The notes under the pieces: model-generated
Databases searched by the model: none
The model's input: only the letters and a program-made list of their open reading frames with translations
Told to the model about the DNA's origin: nothing
Part shown: positions 34,931 through 43,858 of the stretch, piece by piece
How the letters are laid out: each line of letters starts with the position of its first letter
How positions within the stretch are numbered: position 1 is the stretch's first letter
NCBI RefSeq assembly: GCF_029688625.1
Contig: NZ_JARULC010000002.1
Coordinates: forward strand, 620,001-684,000
Source of the DNA: Qipengyuania marincola
Lineage (GTDB): Bacteria; Pseudomonadota; Alphaproteobacteria; Sphingomonadales; Sphingomonadaceae
DNA: 64,000 nucleotides
Direction of reading: 5' to 3'
Translations under genes and position numbers: made by a program

Positions 34931-36250
34931 ATGCTCCGTACCCTTACCCGCGCCGGCGCCACGGCTGCCGCGCTGCTCGTGCCTGCTGCAGCCTATGCGC
35001 AGGAAGCTGCAGAGGCTGCCGCCGCCGTGCCTAATCCCGGCAACAATGCCTGGATGATGACCGCCACGGTGCTGGTCATGCTCATGATCCTGCCCGGTCT
35101 TGCCCTGTTCTATGGCGGCCTCACCCGCTCGAAGAACATGCTGTCCACCATGACCCAGATCGGCGCGACCGCGTCGCTCGCCATGCTCGTTTGGGTAATG
35201 TGGGGCTATTCCACGGCATTCGGCCCCGAAGGCAACGCATTCTTCAGCTGGGGCAACCTGTTCCTTGCGCAGACTGACGCATCCAGCACGGCCGCGACCT
35301 TCACCGACGAGGTGATCAGCGAATTCGTCTTCATCAGCTTCCAGATGACCTTTGCGGCCATCACCGCCGCGCTGATCCTCGGCGCGACGGCGGAGCGCAT
35401 GAAGTTCAATGCCGTCATGCTGTTCGTACCGCTGTGGCTGACGGTCGTCTATTTCCCGATAGCCCACATGGTCTGGGCAGGGGGCGGCCTGCTGTTCGAG
35501 GACGGCGCACTCGACTTCGCTGGCGGCACAGTCGTGCACATCAACGCCGGTGTTTCGGGCCTCGTGCTCGCCTATCTGCTGGGCAAGCGCCGCGGCTATC
35601 CCGCGGAGCCCATGCCCCCGCACAGCCTGACGCTGACCATGGTCGGAACCGGCTTGCTGTGGGTGGGCTGGTTCGGTTTCAACGCCGGCAGTGCGCTGGA
35701 AGCCGATGCATCGGCAGGTCTCGCGATGATCAACACCTTTGTCGCGACCGCGGCCGGTGCGCTGACCTGGATGGTGATCGAGCGGATGGCTGGTCACAAG
35801 GGAAGTGCGCTGGGCTTCTGCTCGGGCGTAATCGCCGGCTTGGTCGCGGTGACCCCCGCAGCCGGAAACAGCGGCCCGTTCGGTGCGATCCTGCTGGGCA
35901 TCGTCAGCGCTGCCGTGTGCTATCTCTTCGTCGCCAAAATCAAGGCAAAGCTCGGCTACGACGATAGCCTCGACGCCTTCGGCATCCACGGCATCGGCGG
36001 GATTGTCGGCGCGATCGGCACCGCGATCGTGTACCAGCCCTTCCTGGCCGGACCGGGAGACGGTTCGGTGGCGCTGGGCGCACAGCTCTGGGTCCAGATT
36101 TTCAGCGTCCTCGTCACCATCGCCTGGGCCGGTATCGGCACGCTCATCGTGGGCTTCATCGTCAAGGCGGTGGTCGGCCTCCGGGTGACCGAAGAAGCCG
36201 AAGTCGATGGGCTCGACATCACCGAACACGGGGAGCGCGCATATAACTGA
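34931..36250 (+). CDS. amtB: ammonium transporter
   Basis: About 440 residues with an N-terminal signal sequence (LTRAGATAAALLVPAAAYAQ) and 11 expected membrane helices. Pore landmarks: HINAGVSGLV and FGIHGIGG with the twin conserved His, and GGLTRSKN near the first helices. The start is taken at 34931 because AAGGA (34919-34923) is 7 nt before it; GTG 34910 or ATG 34916 would add up to seven residues and overlap the glnK stop. Trimeric inner-membrane channel regulated by GlnK. Confidence 0.95.
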   Translation: MLRTLTRAGATAAALLVPAAAYAQEAAEAAAAVPNPGNNAWMMTATVLVMLMILPGLALFYGGLTRSKNMLSTMTQIGATASLAMLVWVMWGYSTAFGPEGNAFFSWGNLFLAQTDASSTAATFTDEVISEFVFISFQMTFAAITAALILGATAERMKFNAVMLFVPLWLTVVYFPIAHMVWAGGGLLFEDGALDFAGGTVVHINAGVSGLVLAYLLGKRRGYPAEPMPPHSLTLTMVGTGLLWVGWFGFNAGSALEADASAGLAMINTFVATAAGALTWMVIERMAGHKGSALGFCSGVIAGLVAVTPAAGNSGPFGAILLGIVSAAVCYLFVAKIKAKLGYDDSLDAFGIHGIGGIVGAIGTAIVYQPFLAGPGDGSVALGAQLWVQIFSVLVTIAWAGIGTLIVGFIVKAVVGLRVTEEAEVDGLDITEHGERAYN

Positions 36251-36353
36251 ACGCTGACCCAAACCGTTCGGCGGGGGCGCCGACACTCTCTCCTCTCTCT
36301 CAAACGGCGCCCTCGCCCACCCATGTTCCTCCTGCGAACATCCAACCTCTCGA

Positions 36354-36383
36354 AGGGCCGGGCACTCCCCGGCCCTCTTTTTT
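36354..36383 (+). terminator. intrinsic terminator after amtB
   Basis: A perfect 9-bp stem AGGGCCGGG/CCCGGCCCT (36354-36362 with 36368-36376), 5-nt loop, then C and six T to 36383. Located about 100 nt after amtB; a second imperfect GC-rich repeat just after the stop has no T-run. Confidence 0.9.
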
Positions 36384-36527
36384 CGCTGAATTGCTGATGT
36401 GACTCGAATGCTACGCGCAATGACCAAAATATTTCACAAGCATTGTCAGCCCTTGCAATTTTGTGACTCCGGCGGGATTTGTGCTCGTGTTGACAGGGCG
36501 CAAAGCCCTGCGTGGAGGAGAGAAATC

Positions 36528-38909
36528 ATGAAAAACCTACACCAGAGGCGCACCGCGCGACTGGCGGCCTTGCTGGCCGGTTGCGGGCTTTCCGCACTGG
36601 CAGCCCCGGTGGCCGCGCAGGTCGCGGAACAGGTCGAAGGCGACACCGACGTCATCATCGTGACCGCGACCAAACGGGACTCCACCATCCAGGACGTGCC
36701 GTTCTCGATCAACGCGCAGACCCAAGAAGACATCCAGAAATCGGGCGCGGGTAATCTCGAAGACCTGTCGCGCAGCGTCGCTGGCCTCTCGGTCCAGAAT
36801 CTCGGGCCGGGCCAGAGCCAGGTCTCGGTTCGCGGCGTTTCGGCCGGCCAGGTCGTGCGCGACCAGCCGGGCGTGAAGGAACAGGTCGGCGTCTATCTCG
36901 ACGAAAGCGTGATCTCGCTGTCGCTCTTTACGCCCGATCTCGACCTGTTCGATCTCAATCGCGTCGAGACGTTGCGCGGTCCGCAGGGCACGCTGTTCGG
37001 TTCGGGCAGCGTCGGCGGCACCATCCGCTACATTACCAACCAGCCGCTGGTCGGCGTGACCGAGGGTCTGATCGAGGGCAATGTCAATCTCGTCGATGGC
37101 GACGATATCGGCTGGCACGGCAAGGGCATGATCAATCTGCCGCTGGGCCAGCGCGCGGCGCTTCGTGCGGTCGGCTACTACACGCAATATGGCGGTTTCA
37201 TCAACGCGATCGGCCCCGCAGGCGGCGAGGACGTCAATACCGGCGAACGCTATGGCGGGCGGCTGGCGCTGACCATCGATACGGGCGAAGGCTTCAGCCT
37301 GACGCCGCGCATCGTCTATCAGAAGATCACTGCCGACGGTTTCAACCGGCAGGAAATCTTCAACCTTTACGCCAATCCTTTCCGTACCAATCCCACCACG
37401 TTCGACGAGCGCGAGCAGTATCTGAAGCTGCGCGAAGCCTTCGAGGATGAGACGCTTATCGCCGATCTCGTCGCCGAGGCAGAATTGGGCCCGGTTACGC
37501 TGACATCGGTCAGCTCCTACACCAATCGCGACATCTTGGTGAGCCGCGATGCGAGCGCGCTAACCGGCTCCGTGTCGGTCGATCTCGGCTATCCGAATGC
37601 GGCCGTCAATCTGCCGTCGAACCTGCGCGATACGACCGACGTCAACGCCATCACGCAGGAATTGCGGTTCTCCAGCAACGACACGGGGCCGTTCCAGTGG
37701 GTCGTCGGCGGCTTCTATTCGAGCACCGATCGCTTCTATCGCCAGCGCCTGCCCACGCCGGGGTATGCCGCGGCGACCGACGCAGTGCTCGGGGCCGGGA
37801 CCTCGGCCGCGGTCGCCAATGGCTTCCCCAATCTCGATTCGCCCTACAATGCCGACCTGCCCTACGAGCTGGAGCAGATCGCCATCTTCGGCGAAGCGAC
37901 CTATGCGCTCACCGATGCCTTCGACGTTACGGTCGGCGCGCGTTATTACGATTTCGAGGAAAGCCGGCGGTTCGTGTCGGGCGGGCTGTTCGCCAATGGC
38001 GACAACGTAGCCGATACGACGTCCTCCGACGGGGTCAGCCCGCGCGTTTTGCTGAGCTACGACGTGAACGATACGGTGACCCTCAATGCGCAGGCGTCGA
38101 AGGGCTTCCGGCTCGGCGGGGTAAACGATCCGCTGAACATTACCCTCTGCTCGGACGAGGACGAGGCACTGTTCGGATCGTTCCAGAGCTATGACGACGA
38201 GAGCCTGTGGAACTACGAAGTCGGCGCCAAGGCGCAAGGGCGCGGGTTTTACGCCAATGTTGCGGCTTTCTACAACGACATCAGCGACCTGCAGGTGACG
38301 CTGGATGCAGGCAGCTGCTCCTCGCGCATCGTGTTCAACGTACCCGATGCGCATTCGATGGGTGCGGAGGCCGAAATCGGCTTTTCGCCCTCGCCGGGGC
38401 TGGACTTCGTCTTCGCGGGCAGTCTGATCGAAGCGGAATTCGACTCGACGCTTCCGGGCGAGCTGGCCGTGGCGACGGGCATTCGCGAAGGCAACCGTCT
38501 GCCCTCGGTCCCGAAGTTACAGTTCAGCGCTTCGGGTAGTTACGAATTCCCGGTCGCGGCAAATGCCGATGCCTATATCGCGGCATCGTGGAGCCATGTC
38601 GGCAATCGCTTCACCCAGCCTGCCGACCAGGAAAACAACCCCCGCACCTTCGTGGCGGGCCTGCCGTTTGGTGGGGCTCCGGCCGACGCATCGACCACGG
38701 TCGATCTGCTGTTGCCGTCCTACAATCTCGTCAATTTGAATGCGGGTGTCGATCTGACCTCGGGCCTGTCGCTGGTGGTCTATGTCAACAACCTGCTCGA
38801 CGAGAACGCGTTGCTGAGCTTCGATCGCGAACGCGGAGGGCGAGCACGTCTGGGATATAGCGTCAGTACGCCGCGGACGATCGGCGTGACAGTCCGCCAG
38901 AGCTTCTAG
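36528..38909 (+). CDS. TonB-dependent outer-membrane receptor
   Basis: 793 residues. Signal peptide (MKNLHQRRTARLAALLAGCG..., cleaved near PVAAQ), a TonB box in DVIIVTATKR, a plug domain (about residues 45-165, with SIRG-like VSVRGVSAG and RVETLRGPQGTLFGSGSVGGTIRYIT) and a 22-strand barrel ending in Phe (VTVRQSF). The start has GGAGGAG 7 nt upstream. The barrel has few Cys; one pair occurs near CSDEDEALFGSF and DAGSCSS. It resembles sphingomonad receptors for plant-derived or organic compounds rather than siderophore receptors, but the ligand is unknown. Confidence 0.93.
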   Translation: MKNLHQRRTARLAALLAGCGLSALAAPVAAQVAEQVEGDTDVIIVTATKRDSTIQDVPFSINAQTQEDIQKSGAGNLEDLSRSVAGLSVQNLGPGQSQVSVRGVSAGQVVRDQPGVKEQVGVYLDESVISLSLFTPDLDLFDLNRVETLRGPQGTLFGSGSVGGTIRYITNQPLVGVTEGLIEGNVNLVDGDDIGWHGKGMINLPLGQRAALRAVGYYTQYGGFINAIGPAGGEDVNTGERYGGRLALTIDTGEGFSLTPRIVYQKITADGFNRQEIFNLYANPFRTNPTTFDEREQYLKLREAFEDETLIADLVAEAELGPVTLTSVSSYTNRDILVSRDASALTGSVSVDLGYPNAAVNLPSNLRDTTDVNAITQELRFSSNDTGPFQWVVGGFYSSTDRFYRQRLPTPGYAAATDAVLGAGTSAAVANGFPNLDSPYNADLPYELEQIAIFGEATYALTDAFDVTVGARYYDFEESRRFVSGGLFANGDNVADTTSSDGVSPRVLLSYDVNDTVTLNAQASKGFRLGGVNDPLNITLCSDEDEALFGSFQSYDDESLWNYEVGAKAQGRGFYANVAAFYNDISDLQVTLDAGSCSSRIVFNVPDAHSMGAEAEIGFSPSPGLDFVFAGSLIEAEFDSTLPGELAVATGIREGNRLPSVPKLQFSASGSYEFPVAANADAYIAASWSHVGNRFTQPADQENNPRTFVAGLPFGGAPADASTTVDLLLPSYNLVNLNAGVDLTSGLSLVVYVNNLLDENALLSFDRERGGRARLGYSVSTPRTIGVTVRQSF

Positions 38910-38928
38910 GGGCATCGCAAAAATCAGA

Positions 38929-38959
38929 GGGGCCGGGGAGCGATCTCCGGCCCCTTTTT
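38929..38959 (+). terminator. intrinsic terminator after the TonB-dependent receptor
   Basis: An 8-bp perfect stem GGGGCCGG/CCGGCCCC (38929-38936 with 38947-38954) extended by weaker pairs, tetraloop GCGA, then five T. It lies between the receptor and the convergent GMC oxidoreductase gene. Confidence 0.88.
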
Positions 38960-38969
38960 CATGTCCCGA

Positions 38970-40556
38970 TCAGGCAGCCAGCGCGTTCTCGACGAAGTCG
39001 GCGCAACGTTCGCCGATCATGATGCTAGGCGCATTGGTGTTGCCGCTGACGAGGCGCGGCATGATGCTGGCATCGGCGATGTAGAGCCCGTCGATCCCGC
39101 GCGCCTTCAGGGTCGGATCGACCACCGCGTCGGCATCGGCACCCATGCGGCAGGTGCCGACCGGGTGATACACCGTGTCGGCACGGCTGCGGATCAGATC
39201 GTCGAGCTGCTCGTCATTGTCGAGGTCGATGGCGTAACGGTCCTTCGGTTCGTAGCGCGCAAGGCTGGGCGAGGATGCGATCCGGTGCGACAGGCGCACC
39301 CCTGCACGCAGCGTCGCGATATCGCGATCGTCATCGAGGAAGTTGGGATCGATGCGCGGCGCATGGCTCGCATCGCGGCTGTCGAGGCGCACCGTGCCGC
39401 GGCTTTCAGGCCGCAGCACGCAGGCGTGAAGGGAGAAACCGTGACCCTTTACCTTCTCGCGACCGTGATCCTCCAGCATGGCGGGCACGAAATGCCACTG
39501 CACATCCGGCGCCGGGGCGTCGGGCATGACCTTCCAGAATCCCCCAGCCTCGGCATAGGGCGTGGTCATGATGCCGGTGCGCTTGCGGCGGTGCTCGACG
39601 ATGGCCTTGGCCATGCGCACGGACCCCGCCAGGCTGTCGCCGATGAAGTCCTTGCTCTGCGTTTCCCAACTGGAAACATAGTCGATGTGGTCCTGCAGGT
39701 CCGATCCGACGGCAGGCTTGTCGAGCTTCACTTCGATTCCGTGCTCGCGCAGGTGTTCGGCGGGGCCGATCCCCGACAGCATCAGGATCTGAGGAGAATT
39801 GAACGCGCCCGCCGACAGCACCACTGCCCCGCGCGCTCTCACGGTCCGCTCTTTCCCGCCCACCGTATAGGTTACGCCGGTAACGCGGCCATCCTCGATC
39901 TCCAGCCGCTGGACCGTGACGCCGATACGCACGTCGAGGTTCTTCGACTTGCGCCTTGGCTCGACATAGGCGCGCGAGGCGGACCAGCGCTCGCCGTCCT
40001 TCTGCGTCACCTGGTACATGCCGAAGCCCGCCTGCGTTTCGCCGTTGAAATCGGCGTTGCGCGGCAATTGCAGCTGTGCTGCAGCTTCGACGAACGCGAG
40101 GCTTCCGGGGTTGGGCCATTTCTGGTCGCTCACCCATAGCGGGCCATCGTCGCCGTGGTATTCGTTCTCGCCGCGGACATTGTGCTCGGCGCGTTTGAAA
40201 TAGGGCAGCACGTCGTCGTAGCTCCAGCCGGAGCAGCCAAGCGAGGCCCAATTGTCGTAATCCCAGCTATTGCCGCGGATATAGACCATTGCGTTGATCG
40301 CCGAAGAGCCGCCGAGCCCGCGACCGCGCGGTTGATAGCCGGTGCGACCGTTCAGCCCCTTCTGCGGCACCGTTTCGTAGCGATAATTCGATTTATCGGT
40401 AAGGAAGGGCATGAAGCCCGGCGTCTTGATCAGGAAGGTGTCGTTGCGTCCACCCGCCTCCAGCAGGCACACGCGCTTGCCCGTATCGGCCAGCCGCCCC
40501 GAGACCGCACTGCCCGCACTGCCGCCGCCGACGACGATGACGTCGAATTCATCCAT
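38970..40556 (-). CDS. GMC-family FAD-dependent oxidoreductase
   Basis: 528 residues of the choline dehydrogenase/alcohol oxidase family. FAD-binding GGGSAGSAVSGRL (10-22) followed by LLEAGG, GMC signature 1 RGLGGSSAINAMVYIRG, signature 2 GAFNSPQILMLSGIGP, and the catalytic His in HPVGTCRMG with the later Asn in SGNTNAPSIMIGER. It oxidises an alcohol to an aldehyde; which alcohol is unclear. Next to a sterol-desaturase-family gene (about 60 nt upstream on the same strand). Confidence 0.92.
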   Translation of the reverse strand: MDEFDVIVVGGGSAGSAVSGRLADTGKRVCLLEAGGRNDTFLIKTPGFMPFLTDKSNYRYETVPQKGLNGRTGYQPRGRGLGGSSAINAMVYIRGNSWDYDNWASLGCSGWSYDDVLPYFKRAEHNVRGENEYHGDDGPLWVSDQKWPNPGSLAFVEAAAQLQLPRNADFNGETQAGFGMYQVTQKDGERWSASRAYVEPRRKSKNLDVRIGVTVQRLEIEDGRVTGVTYTVGGKERTVRARGAVVLSAGAFNSPQILMLSGIGPAEHLREHGIEVKLDKPAVGSDLQDHIDYVSSWETQSKDFIGDSLAGSVRMAKAIVEHRRKRTGIMTTPYAEAGGFWKVMPDAPAPDVQWHFVPAMLEDHGREKVKGHGFSLHACVLRPESRGTVRLDSRDASHAPRIDPNFLDDDRDIATLRAGVRLSHRIASSPSLARYEPKDRYAIDLDNDEQLDDLIRSRADTVYHPVGTCRMGADADAVVDPTLKARGIDGLYIADASIMPRLVSGNTNAPSIMIGERCADFVENALAA

Positions 40557-40580
40557 GATATCTCCTCTCGAATCGAGAGG

Positions 40581-41519
40581 TTAGGCAGCCTCGGCCTCCC
40601 CCGCAATCGGGTTTTCGGATGAAACGGATTTTCCTTCCGGGGCCTGTCGCGCGAGCCAGCGCGCGCGGATCTGGTCGGACGTTTCGCGGCTGCCGTCATG
40701 CGTCCAGCCGGGTTCGCGCAGGAGATAGCCGAGCTTGCTGCCCCACGGCGCGCGCCACATGTCCTGCGCAATGCCGACCCATTCGTGAAATACGGCCCAT
40801 AGCAGGTTGAAGCTGCCGAGCTGCCTGACGATGCCGTAGCGGATCTTTTCGTCCTTCACCTCCGGCTCGAAGGTGCCGAACAGCTTGTCCCAGATGATGA
40901 ATACGCCCGCGTAATTGCGGTCGAGGTAGCGCGGATTGGTCGCGTGATGCACGCGATGGTGGCTCGGTGTGTTCATCACCGCCTCGAACCAGCGCGGCAT
41001 CTTGTCGATCGCCTCGGTATGGATCCAGAACTGGTAGATAAGGTTGAACCCGCCTGCGAGCGCGATCATGCCGGGGTGGAAACCAAGCAGCACCAGCGGC
41101 AGGGCGAAGGCGAAGCCCAGCGTCATGAAGCCAGTCCAGGTCTGGCGGAGCGCCGTGCTGAGATTGTAATGCTGGCTGGAATGGTGGTTTACATGGCTCG
41201 CCCAGAACCAGCGCACGCGGTGGCCGAAGCGGTGAACCCAGTAATATTTGAGATCGTCGAGCACGAAGCACAGCGCGAAGGCCCACCAGCTCCAGCCGAT
41301 GTCGAACAGGCGAAATTGCCACACCCACAGGAACAGCGCGAAGAACAGCCCGCCAAAGATCAGCCCGCTGACTGTGCTGCCGAGACCGAAGGCGAGGCTC
41401 GTCAGCGTGTCGCGCGGCTCGTAGGCCTCACGCCGCTTGCGTGCGGCCCAGATCATTTCAATCAGGACCAGCGCGACGAAGCCGGGCACGGCCAGTTCGG
41501 TGGGCGAGAAATCGGGCAT
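40581..41519 (-). CDS. sterol desaturase / fatty acid hydroxylase-family protein
   Basis: 312 residues with four or more membrane segments and the di-iron His clusters of the family: HRFGHR with WASHVNHHSSQHYN, and HHRVHHATN. These enzymes hydroxylate or desaturate sterols, carotenoids or fatty acids at the membrane. ATG 41519 is chosen, 2 nt after the stop of the gene upstream; a longer frame to 41558 would overlap that gene. Substrate unknown; carotenoid-type hydroxylation is one possibility in this order. Confidence 0.88.
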   Translation of the reverse strand: MPDFSPTELAVPGFVALVLIEMIWAARKRREAYEPRDTLTSLAFGLGSTVSGLIFGGLFFALFLWVWQFRLFDIGWSWWAFALCFVLDDLKYYWVHRFGHRVRWFWASHVNHHSSQHYNLSTALRQTWTGFMTLGFAFALPLVLLGFHPGMIALAGGFNLIYQFWIHTEAIDKMPRWFEAVMNTPSHHRVHHATNPRYLDRNYAGVFIIWDKLFGTFEPEVKDEKIRYGIVRQLGSFNLLWAVFHEWVGIAQDMWRAPWGSKLGYLLREPGWTHDGSRETSDQIRARWLARQAPEGKSVSSENPIAGEAEAA

Positions 41520-41521
41520 GA

Positions 41522-41929
41522 CTAAGCAGTCTTTATCGCTTCTATCGCCTGCATCCAAGCTGAAGCATCCGCCAGCGAAAGCCTGGCCTTGCCGTATCGC
41601 TTTTCTGCCGTGTCGATGACGAGTGCCCCATCGTCGAGCTTCGCATGGGCCTGCGCGGTCAGCAGGCGACCGGCAAAATGCGAACCATGGGGTCGCAGCA
41701 ACAGGATCCGTCCCTGGGCGTCGCGAAGCAGCGCGCCGTGCCCGTGGCTGTCGCGTCCAATAGCGACCGGCTCGAAGCCGCTGACGGCCTCTTCGGCGGC
41801 CTCGACTGCAGCATCATCGTCCTCCAATCGTGGTGTCGGGCCAAGCTTGAGCTGCCATGCGAGCGCGGAGAGCACCAGGATGGCGGCAAGCGATCCGAGG
41901 AATTGGAAAAAGGCGGGCGGAAGGTCCAT
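41522..41929 (-). CDS. small membrane-anchored protein of unknown function
   Basis: 135 residues from ATG 41929. One N-terminal membrane helix (about residues 5-24, FQFLGSLAAILVLSALAWQL), an acidic Ala/Glu-rich linker, and a soluble domain (about 55-135) with the pattern PVAIGRDSHGHGALLRDAQGRILLLRPHGSHFAGR. I do not recognise it by name. Probably co-transcribed with the desaturase-family gene (2 nt apart). A longer reading to 41968 starts inside the divergent promoter region. Confidence 0.6.
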   Translation of the reverse strand: MDLPPAFFQFLGSLAAILVLSALAWQLKLGPTPRLEDDDAAVEAAEEAVSGFEPVAIGRDSHGHGALLRDAQGRILLLRPHGSHFAGRLLTAQAHAKLDDGALVIDTAEKRYGKARLSLADASAWMQAIEAIKTA

Positions 41930-41995
41930 GGCGAATGGCGATTTGGCATGGCGCGCAAATTGCGGCAAGCAGGCCGCATCAAGGAGATGCCGAGC

Positions 41996-43417
41996 ATGAA
42001 ATTCACCGCCCTTCTCGCTGCAACCGCCATCGCTACCGCCACCCCGCTGGTCGCTCAGTCAACCGATCCCATCGCGGCGGTCGAGGCCGAACGCGAACGC
42101 ACCCAGCGCGTGGCGCGCGAAATCTGGGAACTCGCTGAGCTCGGCTATCTCGAAACGCAATCGAGCGGCCTGCTGGTGGACGAGTTGCAGGGCGAGGGCT
42201 TTGCCATCCGTCCCGGGGTGGCCGGCATTCCGACGGCTTTCGTCGCGGAGTGGGGCAGCGGCGGACCGGTCATCGGCTTGCTGGCCGAATTCGACGCGTT
42301 GCCGGGCATCAACCAGTCCACTTCGCCCAATCGCGACCCGATCGAGGGCAAGAACGCCGGGCACGCCTGCGGACACAATCTGTTCGGTGCGGGCTCGCTG
42401 ACGGCGGCCATCGCCATCAAGAACTGGCTCGAGGCCACGGGCACGCCGGGACGCGTGCGCCTCTATGGCACGCCTGCCGAAGAAGGTGGCTCGGGCAAGG
42501 TCTACATGGCCCGAGCGGGCCTTTTCGACGATGCCGATTTCGTGATCGACTGGCACCCTGCGGACCGGAACTCCGCCGCCTCGCGCATGAGCCTTGCCAA
42601 TCGCTCGGGCAAGTTTCGGTTCCGCGGCATTTCGGCCCATGCGGCAGGCGCGCCGGAGCGCGGGCGCAGTGCGCTCGACGGGGTCGAGGCGATGAACATG
42701 ATGGTCAACATGATGCGCGAGCACACGACGATGGATACGCGCATCCACTATGTCATCACCGAGGGCGGTGCCGCACCGAACGTGGTGCCCGATTTCGCCG
42801 AAGTATTTTACTACGTCCGCCATTCCGACGCCGACGAAGTGCGGGCGCTCTGGCCTCGGCTCGAGGCGGCGGCCAAGGGAGCTGCCATGGGCACCGGCAC
42901 CGAGGTGGATTGGGAGATCATTCATGGCAACAATCCGACGCTACCGCTCGAGTCGCTGCAACTGATGATGACCGAAAAGCTGCGTCAGCTGGAACCGCTC
43001 GACTATTCGGCCGAGGAACTGGCATGGGCCCGCGAAATCCGCGAGAGCCTTGGCGAGGACGCGCCTGAGCTGTCGCAGGCGAAGGAGATCGAGGATTACG
43101 AGGTGAAGACTGGCTACGGCTCGACCGATGTCGGTGATGTTTCGCGCGCGGTGCCGACGGTCAGCGTGCGGACTGCCACCTGGGTGCCGGGAACCGCTGC
43201 GCATAGCTGGCAGGCAGTCGCGGCGAGCGGGCACAGCTATGGTGCGAAAGGCACCCAGCATGCGGCCAAGGCGATGATCCTCGCGGCGGTTGAACTCTAT
43301 ACAAACCCCGACCTTCGCGAGCGGGCGAAAGCAGAGTTCACCCAGGCGCGCGGCGAGGACTATGTGTACGAATCGCTGCTCGGCGACCGCGACCCGCCGC
43401 TCGACTACCGTCGCTGA
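41996..43417 (+). CDS. secreted M20-family amidohydrolase (AbgB-like)
   Basis: 473 residues with a signal peptide (MKFTALLAATAIATATPLVAQ). M20 metallopeptidase/aminoacylase features are NAGHACGHNLFG, ADFVIDWHPADRN, PAEEGGSGKVYMARAG and an inserted dimerisation region. Similar to the B subunit of p-aminobenzoyl-glutamate hydrolase and to indole-acetyl-amino acid hydrolases. The start 41996 is chosen since AAGGAG (41981-41986) is 9 nt away while ATG 41987 directly abuts it. The predicted export of an AbgB-like enzyme is uncommon. Its stop abuts the stop of the convergent gene. Confidence 0.85.
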   Translation: MKFTALLAATAIATATPLVAQSTDPIAAVEAERERTQRVAREIWELAELGYLETQSSGLLVDELQGEGFAIRPGVAGIPTAFVAEWGSGGPVIGLLAEFDALPGINQSTSPNRDPIEGKNAGHACGHNLFGAGSLTAAIAIKNWLEATGTPGRVRLYGTPAEEGGSGKVYMARAGLFDDADFVIDWHPADRNSAASRMSLANRSGKFRFRGISAHAAGAPERGRSALDGVEAMNMMVNMMREHTTMDTRIHYVITEGGAAPNVVPDFAEVFYYVRHSDADEVRALWPRLEAAAKGAAMGTGTEVDWEIIHGNNPTLPLESLQLMMTEKLRQLEPLDYSAEELAWAREIRESLGEDAPELSQAKEIEDYEVKTGYGSTDVGDVSRAVPTVSVRTATWVPGTAAHSWQAVAASGHSYGAKGTQHAAKAMILAAVELYTNPDLRERAKAEFTQARGEDYVYESLLGDRDPPLDYRR

Positions 43418-43858
43418 TCAGTCGGAAGACTGCCCGGTGAGCATGTCGATCGTCGGGCGGACCGGGGCGATCGAATAGCCGCCCGCTTCGGCGCAGGCCG
43501 CGATTTCATCGGGATCCCGGCCGCGTTTTGCTTCGGCCATGGCCCAGAGCAGGGTCGAGCGCGTGCCCGAGCGGCAGAAGCCGAGTACCGGGCCATCGGC
43601 ACTGGCGATTGCATTCTCCAGCGCATCGACCTGTTCTAGGCTGAAGCCCGCATGCGTGACCGGAATGGCGACGTAGCGGAGACCCGCTGCCCGGGCCGCC
43701 GATTCGATCTCTGCCCCTGCCGGCTGGTCCGCCGATTCATCGTCGGGGCGGTTGTTCACGATCAGGGTGATGCCCATGGCCGCGGCCTGCGACACGTCCG
43801 CCGGATTAATCTGCGGGCTGGCATAGAAGCCGTCGTCGATCTTGCGGAAATCGGTCAT
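43418..43858 (-). CDS. DUF442/BLH-type protein phosphatase-like domain protein
   Basis: 146 residues. The start is the N-terminal strand FRKIDDGFYASPQI, and the Cys-loop FCRSGTRST (Cys about 101) matches the CX5R phosphatase signature. This group (TIGR01244/DUF442) includes the Bigger Blh-like phosphatase domain; activity on sulfide or phosphate has been proposed for relatives. It is coupled by a 4-nt overlap to the TerC gene upstream, implying one operon. Confidence 0.82.
   Translation of the reverse strand: MTDFRKIDDGFYASPQINPADVSQAAAMGITLIVNNRPDDESADQPAGAEIESAARAAGLRYVAIPVTHAGFSLEQVDALENAIASADGPVLGFCRSGTRSTLLWAMAEAKRGRDPDEIAACAEAGGYSIAPVRPTIDMLTGQSSD

Noticed and set aside
36272..36342. 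GC-rich inverted repeat just after amtB, considered as terminator
   Set aside because: The loop is long and no T-run follows; the better terminator is at 36354-36383.
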